DNA of 64,000 nt from Butyrivibrio sp. VCD2006. Lineage in GTDB: Bacteria; Bacillota; Clostridia; Lachnospirales; Lachnospiraceae. Positions 32,137 through 39,851 of this stretch are shown here, one piece after another. Within the stretch, counting starts at the first letter, position 1, and each line of letters starts with the position of its first letter. The position numbers and the translations under genes were made by a program. The notes beneath the pieces are model-generated. The model saw nothing but the letters and a program-made list of their open reading frames with translations. It was not told the origin of the DNA and did not search any database. The stretch covers positions 1 to 64,000 of the forward strand of contig NZ_AUIX01000036.1 in NCBI RefSeq assembly GCF_000423925.1. Direction: 5' to 3'.

Positions 32137-34380
32137 ATGGGTATAGATTTAACAAAGGAGCAGAAAAACAGGGTTGAAGAGCTGCTCTCAAAAATGACAC
32201 TTACAGAAAAAATAGGACAGATGAATCAGGAGTCTGTCTCAATAGTCGGAGGATTCGATGTCCCCTTTGAGCAGCTCATTGAGATGATGACAGATGGAAG
32301 ATTATCAAAAGAGGAATTCCAGAACATCATGGCCACCGCTGAAACTGACTATCACGAGGATGCCATCAGGGAGGGAAAAGTAGGGTCTCTTATGGTACAG
32401 GATCCGGAGAAGTGTAACGAACTTCAGAGGATTGCGGTCGAGGAGACAAGACTTGGGATCCCGCTGATTTTCGGCCTTGATGTAATCCATGGTTTCAGAT
32501 CGGTTTATCCTATAGCAATTGCAGAGGCAGGTTCATTTGATACAGACCTCATGGAGAAAACTGCTGCCATGGCGGCTAAGGAATCAAGAAGTGCAGGTGT
32601 TGCCTGGCATTTTGCACCGATGCTTGATGTTGCAAGGGATGCAAGATGGGGAAGAGTTTCTGAGGGACCCGGTGAGGATCCATACCTTGGAGCAACCTTT
32701 GCAAGGGCTAAGGTCAGGGGGCTTCAGAACGACCACTCATCCACAGAGAACTATGTGGCAGCATGCTTAAAGCACTTTGTGGGATACGGAGCCTGTGAAG
32801 CAGGAAAGGACTATAACACGGTAAGCATGGCAAACCATATCTTATATAACAATTATCTTGTGCCCTTTAAGGCAGCGGTGGAAGAAGGCGCTCAGACAGC
32901 TATGGCATCCTTCAACGATCTGAACGGAGTGCCGAGCACAGTGAATAAGTGGGTTCTTCGTGACATCCTAAAATACAGCATGGGACTTAATGGCTTTGTT
33001 GTCAGCGACGCAAATGCAATAAAGGAGTGTGTGGTTCACGGCATAGCAGAGGATGAAAAGGATGCTGCAAGAAAGTCCGCGGTGGCAGGTCTTGATATGG
33101 ACATGGGCACGGAGATCTATATAAATAATCTTGAAAGCCTTGTTAATGAAGGAAAGGTTTTGGTAGAAGAAATAGATGATGCCTGCAGAAGGATTCTTTC
33201 TGTAAAAATGTGGCTTGGACTTTTTGATCAGCCCTATGTATCTGAGGAAGCTATGAAGAGATACGAGGAAATACCTGAGGAGCATAAGGCCCTTGCACTT
33301 AAGGCGGCTGAGGAGTCTGCGGTTCTTTTGAAAAATGAGGGAAATATCCTTCCCTTGAAGAAGGATGCAAAAATCAGTCTTGTGGGAACACTTGCAGAAA
33401 AAAAGGATGAGGTTGTAGGTGCCTGGGCCATGAGCTGGAAGGAAAAGGACTGCGTAAGCATTTTGGATGGCATGAAGCAGGAATTTTCAAATGTGGAATA
33501 TTACCCCTGCGGAGGTCCTGAGGGTGAGCTTAGCGAGGATGAGATAAGTGCGGCTTGCAATAACGGAGATGTAATCGTTGCAGTACTTGGAGAGACTGTT
33601 GCCATGTCAGGCGAAGCTGCATCAAGAGCTGATATAACACTTCCCGGAAAACAGAGAAAGCTTCTTGAAAAGCTCATTGCCTCCGGTAAACCTGTGGTTT
33701 TGGTTCTAATGAACGGAAGGCCATTGGCCCTTTCCTGGGAAGCAGAAAATGTGCCGGTAATACTTGAGGGGTGGCACCTTGGAATTCAGATGGGAAATGC
33801 CATTGCGCATATTTTGTCAGGAAAAAAGAATCCCGAGGGAAGACTTTCATCATCATTCCCTGCAGTAACCGGTCAGTGCCCGATTTATTACAACCATCCA
33901 AACACCGGAAGACCTGCGGGCAATTTTAAATTCACATCAAGATATCTCGATGCTCCGTTTACTGCGCTCTATCCCTTTGGATATGGCCTCTCATATACAA
34001 GCTTTGAGTACTCTGATCCGGAAGTAAGTGAAGAGAAGGACGCACTCGATATTTCCGTAAAAGTGAAGAATACCGGAGAAAGAGAAGGAGTGGAAACAGT
34101 ACAGTTCTATATGCAGGATGTGGCTGCATCAATAGTAAGACCAGTGAAAGAATTAAAGGTCTTTGAGAAGGTCTCACTAAAACCCGGCGAAGAAAAAACT
34201 GTGAAGGTAAAGCTTTTCAAAAAGAATATGGGCTTCTGGAACAATCAGGGCAAGTACTTATTAGAGGATGGATTTTTCAGAATATATGCAGGAAGTGATT
34301 CAGCTACTGAAAACTGCAAAGAAATCAGAGTATCATTTGATGATGTAGAAAGGCTCTCTGATTATCCTATGGAAAAATAA
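32137..34380 (+). CDS. GH3 family glycosidase (beta-glucosidase/xylosidase type)
   Basis: A 747-aa cytoplasmic glycoside hydrolase family 3 enzyme. The N-terminal barrel carries the nucleophile Asp291 (GFVVSDANAI) and the substrate-binding KHFVGYG motif; the middle alpha/beta sandwich and the C-terminal fibronectin-III-like domain (about 650-735, PFGYGLSYTSFEYS at its start) follow in the usual order. No signal peptide. It would release terminal beta-linked glucose or xylose from oligosaccharides or O-glycosides. The start has AAGGAG upstream and the gene follows the esterase. Confidence 0.92.
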   Translation: MGIDLTKEQKNRVEELLSKMTLTEKIGQMNQESVSIVGGFDVPFEQLIEMMTDGRLSKEEFQNIMATAETDYHEDAIREGKVGSLMVQDPEKCNELQRIAVEETRLGIPLIFGLDVIHGFRSVYPIAIAEAGSFDTDLMEKTAAMAAKESRSAGVAWHFAPMLDVARDARWGRVSEGPGEDPYLGATFARAKVRGLQNDHSSTENYVAACLKHFVGYGACEAGKDYNTVSMANHILYNNYLVPFKAAVEEGAQTAMASFNDLNGVPSTVNKWVLRDILKYSMGLNGFVVSDANAIKECVVHGIAEDEKDAARKSAVAGLDMDMGTEIYINNLESLVNEGKVLVEEIDDACRRILSVKMWLGLFDQPYVSEEAMKRYEEIPEEHKALALKAAEESAVLLKNEGNILPLKKDAKISLVGTLAEKKDEVVGAWAMSWKEKDCVSILDGMKQEFSNVEYYPCGGPEGELSEDEISAACNNGDVIVAVLGETVAMSGEAASRADITLPGKQRKLLEKLIASGKPVVLVLMNGRPLALSWEAENVPVILEGWHLGIQMGNAIAHILSGKKNPEGRLSSSFPAVTGQCPIYYNHPNTGRPAGNFKFTSRYLDAPFTALYPFGYGLSYTSFEYSDPEVSEEKDALDISVKVKNTGEREGVETVQFYMQDVAASIVRPVKELKVFEKVSLKPGEEKTVKVKLFKKNMGFWNNQGKYLLEDGFFRIYAGSDSATENCKEIRVSFDDVERLSDYPMEK

Positions 34381-34425
34381 GAATGTGTTTCCCTTGAAGA
34401 AATAGTGTGAAGAGGCATCGTTTTT

Positions 34426-34474
34426 GGTGTTTGCAACGGAGTTTTAACATCTGTTGCAAGCACCATTTTTTTTT
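34426..34474 (+). terminator. Terminator of the GH3 gene
   Basis: GGTGTTTGCAAC (34426-34437) pairs with GTTGCAAGCACC (34453-34464), followed by ATTTTTTTTT. A further TTGCAACAAAT string lies at 34483-34493. Confidence 0.85.
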
Positions 34475-34675
34475 GAGGCGCTTTGCAACAAATTAACTGT
34501 CTAAGTGGTAGGAGAGAAAAGAACGAGACCCGCTTCGGTTATAAGATAAGTACATCAAATGAAACAGGTACACGGCTTACGGAAATCTGTCGGGAAACCA
34601 GTATCCTTGATAGATACCGCCGTTAATCCAAGTAGAAAACATATTATATTTATCAATTTTGGGAGGAATATCAAA

Positions 34676-35791
34676 ATGAAAAAGAAAATTTTAGCAGGAC
34701 TTCTTGCAGGAACAATGGCACTTTCACTTACAGCATGCGGAAATGAGGCAGGCTCCAAAGCAAGTGCTGAGGCAACAGTAACAGATTCAGCTACAAGCAC
34801 AGCTTCAGCAGATGCAACACATATCTATGTTTTAACAGCACCTGAGGATCACGGCTGGACAGGATCAGTTGCTACTTTTGCAAAGGAGAAGGTTTCTGAG
34901 GTTAACGGAGAAGGCAAGTATTCAGCAGAGCTTATAACCTGCGAGGATGCTGCATACCAGATCACACAGATCGAGGACATCATTGCAAAGGGCGACAAGA
35001 ACATCGCAGTAGTTATTCAGCCTATTGATGATACAGTACAGTCTGCAATCCAGCAGCTTGTTGATGAGGGAATTCCTTATGTTGCATTTGACAGAATCAT
35101 TGATGGCGTTTCAGCAAGCGCTGTTTCAAATGTTAAGGGCGACAATGAGGGTATCGGCGCAGGCTCTGCAGCATATTTCGTATCTCTTGGAATGCAGCCC
35201 GGTGACAGCGTTTACGTATACGAGGGAGATACATCATCAGTTACTACATTAAGAGATCAGGGCTTCACAGAGTACCTTCTTGGTGAGATCGAGTTTGACG
35301 GACAGAAGATCGCTGACGATGCAAAGTGGACACAGGATCAGATTGATTCCGCTATCACATATTCAGGTGCAATGAACTGGAGCAGATCAGATACGAAGTC
35401 AGCATTTGAGACCCTTATGGGCGATGCTTCAAACACAGAGATCAAGTGGTTCTATGCAGAGGATGATGAGCTTGCTATGGGTATGCTTGAAGCACTTAAC
35501 GGCGGCGGAATCGATGATTCAGCTAAGGAAGCATTCCTTGGAAACAAGCCTGTAATAACAGGCTGCGGCGGACTTGATGAGCTTTACGGTGTTCTTAGGG
35601 GCGAGAGCTATGAGGATATCACAGCACAGCTTGGCGGCATCATGTCAGTAACCTACAGCCCCAGCATGATTCAGACTGCTATCCAGGATATGGTAGACAG
35701 CCTTGATGGTAACACAGTAACTCAGGATCACGTGATCGAGTGCCAGAATGTAACAGCTGACAACGTTGCTGATTTCAAGGGCTTTAACTGA
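34676..35791 (+). CDS. Sugar-binding lipoprotein, ChvE type
   Basis: A 371-aa lipoprotein (lipobox SLTACG) followed by a periplasmic-binding-protein-like fold of the ChvE/multiple monosaccharide-binding group: HGWTGSVATFA, the IQPIDDTVQSAIQQL segment and YEGDTSSVTTLRDQGF. It captures monosaccharides such as glucose, galactose, xylose or arabinose. The start at 34676 (MKKKILAG) has GGGAGGA 8 nt upstream; the in-frame ATG 34559 adds 39 residues without a signal. First gene of an importer operon with the ATPase and permease below. Confidence 0.9.
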   Translation: MKKKILAGLLAGTMALSLTACGNEAGSKASAEATVTDSATSTASADATHIYVLTAPEDHGWTGSVATFAKEKVSEVNGEGKYSAELITCEDAAYQITQIEDIIAKGDKNIAVVIQPIDDTVQSAIQQLVDEGIPYVAFDRIIDGVSASAVSNVKGDNEGIGAGSAAYFVSLGMQPGDSVYVYEGDTSSVTTLRDQGFTEYLLGEIEFDGQKIADDAKWTQDQIDSAITYSGAMNWSRSDTKSAFETLMGDASNTEIKWFYAEDDELAMGMLEALNGGGIDDSAKEAFLGNKPVITGCGGLDELYGVLRGESYEDITAQLGGIMSVTYSPSMIQTAIQDMVDSLDGNTVTQDHVIECQNVTADNVADFKGFN

Positions 35792-35839
35792 TTTAGGAAA
35801 ATCGACACTTAAGATAATGCAGAATGGGAAAGAGGAACT

Positions 35840-37360
35840 ATGGCACTTCTGGAAATGAAAGGGATTAAAAAGTCCTTTAGTGGTGTGCCGGTACTAAAAG
35901 GCGTGGATCTTACAGTTTCGAAGGGTGAGGTCCACGCCCTTCTTGGTGAAAACGGCGCCGGCAAATCAACACTTATGAATGTTCTTACGGGCACAATACC
36001 CTGTGATGGCGGCAGCATTGTTTTCGACGGGCAGCAGGCTAAGAACATCACTGTAAGGAAAAGTGAACAGATGGGAATTGCATTTGTTCACCAGGAACTA
36101 AATCTCTTTAATGACTTAAAGGTATTTGAAAATATTTTCATAAACAGGGAGATAACAGGACCCTTAGGGATGCTGAATAAAAAGGAGATGATCCGACAGT
36201 CCAGGGAACTTTTTGAGAGACTGGGGATAAAGATGGACCCTTGTGCAATGGTTTCTGATTTAAGAACCGGGGAAAAGCAGCTTCTTGAAATCAGTAAATC
36301 ACTGCTTACGGGAGCAAAGCTCCTTATCCTGGATGAACCTACAACATCTCTTAATAATGATGAGGTTGAGCATCTCTTTGCAATGGTACGTGACCTTAAG
36401 AAAAAGGGAATATCCTTTATTTTCATTTCACACAAGATGCCTGAGATTTTTTCATACTGTGATTCATACACTGTATTCAGAAACGGAGAGTTTATCGGAA
36501 GCGGAAAAATTGCTGACACAACTCCTGAGGAAGTGACAAAGCTCATGGTTGGTCATGCCAGGGAGCAGGGAAGCTATGAAAAGAGGAAGACCGGGGATAC
36601 AGTATTAGAGCTGAATGATCTTTGTGGAAAAGGCTTTAAAAACATCTCTTTTAAGGTGAAGAAGGGGGAGATCGTAGGCTTCACCGGACTTCAGGGATGC
36701 GGAAGCAGTGAACTTATGCAGTGTCTTTTCGGGATAACAAAGCCCTTTAGCGGAAGACTTAAGGTAAACGGAAAAGAAGTTACAGCGCATTCCGTGCATA
36801 ACTCAATGAAGGCAGGAATAGGGCTTCTTCCTGCAAACAGAAAAGAAACATCAGTGATTCCTGATATGAGCCTTATTGAGAATATGTATCTTGCTGAGCA
36901 TACGCTTTCAGCCTGCAAGTTTCATATAAACAAAAAGGATGAAGCAGGAAAATACGAGCGATATAAAAAGCAGCTAAATATAAAAGCGGAATCGGGAAAT
37001 TCTCCAATTGTATCCTTAAGCGGAGGAAATCAGCAGAAGGTATTTATCGCAAGATGGCTCAATACCGATGCGGAGATTCTTCTTTTTGATAATCCCACAC
37101 AGGGAATCGATGTAGGCGCAAAGGAAGAAATATATAAGCTTATTCTTTCTTTGGCAAATGAAGGAAAGACAGTACTTGTAAATACATTAGAAATCCAAGA
37201 GCTCCAGAAGGTTGCTGACAGATGCCTTGTTTTCTACGACGGACAGATTGCGGGAACGCTCAGTCACGAGGAAATTGAAGAGCATACTGTGATGATGATA
37301 TCAACCGGATCAGTGGCAAACGGAAATATTGAAACAGAGAACGAGGTAGAAACACAATGA
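35840..37360 (+). CDS. Monosaccharide ABC importer ATPase (two-domain, MglA/GguA type)
   Basis: A 506-aa protein with two fused ATPase halves. The first has Walker A GENGAGKST and LLILDEPTTSL; the second has a degenerate Walker A (GLQGCGSSE) and a signature LSGGNQQKVFIARWL with DNPTQGIDVGAKEEIY. This asymmetry is normal for the family. The 3' end overlaps the permease gene by 4 bp (ATGA). Confidence 0.92.
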   Translation: MALLEMKGIKKSFSGVPVLKGVDLTVSKGEVHALLGENGAGKSTLMNVLTGTIPCDGGSIVFDGQQAKNITVRKSEQMGIAFVHQELNLFNDLKVFENIFINREITGPLGMLNKKEMIRQSRELFERLGIKMDPCAMVSDLRTGEKQLLEISKSLLTGAKLLILDEPTTSLNNDEVEHLFAMVRDLKKKGISFIFISHKMPEIFSYCDSYTVFRNGEFIGSGKIADTTPEEVTKLMVGHAREQGSYEKRKTGDTVLELNDLCGKGFKNISFKVKKGEIVGFTGLQGCGSSELMQCLFGITKPFSGRLKVNGKEVTAHSVHNSMKAGIGLLPANRKETSVIPDMSLIENMYLAEHTLSACKFHINKKDEAGKYERYKKQLNIKAESGNSPIVSLSGGNQQKVFIARWLNTDAEILLFDNPTQGIDVGAKEEIYKLILSLANEGKTVLVNTLEIQELQKVADRCLVFYDGQIAGTLSHEEIEEHTVMMISTGSVANGNIETENEVETQ

Positions 37361-38391
37361 ACACAGGTAAGACAAAATCAAATATGCTGGGAAAGGTCTG
37401 GAGAGACTACAGCTTCATATTTGTATTTTTAATAATATTTCTGGTATATGCCATGACAAGCAGCGCCTTCACATGGAGTGCTACAATGAACATCTTCCGC
37501 CACTCAGCGGTTATAGGAATCGTAGCCCTTGGCATGGGACTTGTGTGCTTAACGGGTGAGATAGACTTATCTGCGGGATCAACACTTGCATTCGTAAGCG
37601 GTTTTTCTGTGGTGATCTTTAACATGACAGGTGGAAATGTATTGCTGACACTTATTTTTTCACTCATCATGGGCGCGGTATTCGGACTTATAAATGGATT
37701 TTTTGTTGGTGTGGTAAAAATGCCTTCCTTCATTGTTACACTGGCAACCATGCTGATTTACAGATCCTTTGCACAGTACTTTTGCCAGCACATTTCAAAG
37801 GACCTTATTGGCGGTGGCAGCTCAGTTTATAAGATGACTTCAAGCTATAGTGGCTATGATGCAATGTATGGATTCGGTAATGGAAAAATTGCTACATTTC
37901 CTATCGTTGGTCTGGTGCTCATTATTATTACTGTTCTTTTTGTCTACATATCAAATGACACCAAATTCGGAAAAAAGGTATATGCAGTTGGTTCAAGTGA
38001 AAAGGGCGCATTTATGAGCGGAATAAATGTGAGACTTATCAAATTAATGACCTTTGTAATAATGGGAATCATGGTAGGCGCAGCCGCTTTTCTCTGGATC
38101 TGCATGAACGGCTCCTCAGACCCTGCCACAACAGGAAACAGCTATGAAATGTATGCAATAGCAGCAGTAGTACTCGGCGGAATAGCAATGTCCGGTGGTA
38201 AGGGCAAGATGATAGGAATCCTCTTTGGATCCCTTTCCTACACAGTAATCGATAAGATCATCATTGCACTGAAGATGGACTCACTGATCAACAATGCAGT
38301 CAAGGGAATAATTCTTATACTTGTTATTCTTATTCAGGTAGCAGGACCTCAGATAAAAGAGAGATTTGCAGTGATGAAAAAAGATAAATAA
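37357..38391 (+). CDS. Monosaccharide ABC importer permease (GguB/RbsC type)
   Basis: A 344-aa permease with about nine hydrophobic segments and the family signature VALGMGLVCLTGEIDLSAGST plus a C-terminal AVVLGGIAMSGGKGKMIG. It completes the sugar ABC importer with the binding lipoprotein and ATPase. It is translationally coupled to the ATPase through ATGA. A strong terminator follows. Confidence 0.92.
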   Translation: MNTGKTKSNMLGKVWRDYSFIFVFLIIFLVYAMTSSAFTWSATMNIFRHSAVIGIVALGMGLVCLTGEIDLSAGSTLAFVSGFSVVIFNMTGGNVLLTLIFSLIMGAVFGLINGFFVGVVKMPSFIVTLATMLIYRSFAQYFCQHISKDLIGGGSSVYKMTSSYSGYDAMYGFGNGKIATFPIVGLVLIIITVLFVYISNDTKFGKKVYAVGSSEKGAFMSGINVRLIKLMTFVIMGIMVGAAAFLWICMNGSSDPATTGNSYEMYAIAAVVLGGIAMSGGKGKMIGILFGSLSYTVIDKIIIALKMDSLINNAVKGIILILVILIQVAGPQIKERFAVMKKDK

Positions 38392-38420
38392 ACAGAATTT
38401 CCTATTCCTTTTGTGATAAG

Positions 38421-38470
38421 AAACCTCCTAAGCAGATTGGTTTGATAACGAAACTGCTTAGGAGGTTTTT
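38421..38470 (+). terminator. Terminator of the sugar ABC operon
   Basis: AACCTCCTAAGCAG pairs perfectly with CTGCTTAGGAGGTT, followed by TTTTT; an 18-nt loop. Confidence 0.9.
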
Positions 38471-38723
38471 GAGTTGTCTTATCTTTTGATTATTTAATAC
38501 TTTGTAATGGTAGCATACGGATGTAATGCATATATCCTTGATCTTTATAAGGATTAACTCAGAACATAGAAATTGTCAATTTTCTTGTATCTGGAAGCAA
38601 AAAGAGAGTTAAGAATCAGCAAAGATATGACGTTGAAGTCAGCAGCGTCGATGAGCGATATATGTGTTTAAGCGTTTAGATAAGAAATTTTGGGATTCAC
38701 GACTATTACGAAGAGAACTATTG

Positions 38724-38729
38724 TATAAT
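38724..38729 (+). promoter_or_regulatory. Putative -10 box of the DUF3791-DUF3990 module
   Basis: TATAAT 35 bp upstream of the first start codon, in TTGTATAAT context; no convincing -35. In the rest of the 38471-38723 gap I recognise nothing. Confidence 0.45.
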
Positions 38730-38763
38730 ATTTTCACAGGCATTAGTTTTAAGAGGATGGACT

Positions 38764-38979
38764 ATGAATGATCAATCTTTTTCATTTGTAATTTATATGA
38801 TACACGCATGTGCCAATAAGTGGGGGAAGCTTCCATCAGAAGTGTATGTTTTACTTACAAAAGCAGACTGTATAAATAAATATCTTGTTCCTCATTTTGA
38901 TATATTGCACACACAGAGTACCAATGCTGTTATTGATGACATTGTGCAGTACTTGGGAGTAAGGGGCATCAAAGTATGA
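38764..38979 (+). CDS. DUF3791 family protein, putative antitoxin
   Basis: A 71-aa protein with the DUF3791 pattern (FVIYMIHACANKWGKLPSEVYVLL...YLVPHFDILHTQ). These small proteins are regularly encoded directly before a DUF3990 gene. The 3' end overlaps the next start by 4 bp (ATGA). AGAGGA lies 7 nt before the start. The antitoxin role is inferred from size, order and coupling. Confidence 0.75.
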   Translation: MNDQSFSFVIYMIHACANKWGKLPSEVYVLLTKADCINKYLVPHFDILHTQSTNAVIDDIVQYLGVRGIKV

Positions 38980-39455
38980 AAGTTTATCATGGATCAATTG
39001 AAGTAGTTAAGGCTCCGGATGTTTTGCATTCATCCAGAGCTTTGGATTTTGGTAAGGGGTTCTACGTAACAACTGTTAAGGAGCAGGCTGAAAAGTGGGC
39101 GAAGAGAAAGGCTGATCTTTATGATAAACCCGTTGGAGTAATAAACGAGTATGAGATGAAGACCGATAAGTCAGGCTTTATTGAAAAAACCTTCACAGAT
39201 GATTTGGGCGAATGGATAGATTTTGTATGTAATTGCAGAGATGGTGGGGATGATTATCTTAAGTATGATCTTATCTCTGGAAAAGTTGCTAATGACAAGG
39301 TGTTCAGAGTCGTTGACATGTATCATCAGGGAATCTGGGACAAAGAAAGAGCATTAAAGGAAATCAAGGTATATGAAACCTATGATCAGATTGCATTTGT
39401 GAGTCAGAAGGCTATAGATCAGCTTCTTTCATATGTTTCTTACTATGAGGTATGA
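38976..39455 (+). CDS. DUF3990 protein, ADP-ribosyltransferase-like putative toxin
   Basis: A 159-aa DUF3990 protein. It opens with KVYHGSIEVVKAPDV and DFGKGFYVTTVKEQAEKWA. The His in YHGS and the Tyr in GFYVT match the first two positions of an H-Y-[EQ] ADP-ribosyltransferase triad, with a possible third at the Gln of YDQIAFVSQ. The gene is sandwiched between two small genes with 4-bp overlaps on both sides, as in toxin-antitoxin operons. The toxin assignment and target are inferred. Confidence 0.75.
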   Translation: MKVYHGSIEVVKAPDVLHSSRALDFGKGFYVTTVKEQAEKWAKRKADLYDKPVGVINEYEMKTDKSGFIEKTFTDDLGEWIDFVCNCRDGGDDYLKYDLISGKVANDKVFRVVDMYHQGIWDKERALKEIKVYETYDQIAFVSQKAIDQLLSYVSYYEV

Positions 39456-39682
39456 GTATGGATGAAAAAGCTTTGGAACAGGTATATCAAGAGAATCTTG
39501 AAGAGAGGATAATAAAATATCTGGCAGAGCAAAATGGATTTTCATTAGAAGAGGCTATGTCAGTATATTATTCCAGTAAGCTTTCGAATAAGATTCATGA
39601 AGGCCGAGAGGATATACAGTATCTCGACTATAAAGTTTTGAGTGATATATTAAAAGAAACTGAACCCCAGTTATTCGTATGA
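39452..39682 (+). CDS. Small acidic protein, second putative antitoxin of the module
   Basis: A 76-aa acidic, helical protein (EERIIKYLAEQNGFSLEEAMSVYYSSKLSNKI). It resembles the small partner found downstream of DUF3990 genes and overlaps the toxin-like gene by ATGA. A second in-frame ATG lies 6 bp downstream. A terminator follows directly, so the module is a three-gene unit. Confidence 0.65.
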   Translation: MSMDEKALEQVYQENLEERIIKYLAEQNGFSLEEAMSVYYSSKLSNKIHEGREDIQYLDYKVLSDILKETEPQLFV

Positions 39683-39688
39683 TTATAT

Positions 39689-39725
39689 AAATCCCGCCTT
39701 TCCGGGTTTGGAAGGGCGGGATTTT
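39689..39725 (+). terminator. Terminator of the DUF3791-DUF3990 module
   Basis: AAATCCCGCCTTTCC pairs with GGAAGGGCGGGATTTT around a short loop (one bulge). Confidence 0.85.
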
Positions 39726-39851
39726 GCTGTCCTAGATTTGGGACACTTCTTAGAGTATACTTGAAAGTGAGGTCGCGAGAAGAACTTGTGGTTTAGGTTG
39801 TAAATGAGTTGAAAATTGAGTAATCTGCGACTTTTAAGAAAAGGAGAGTTT

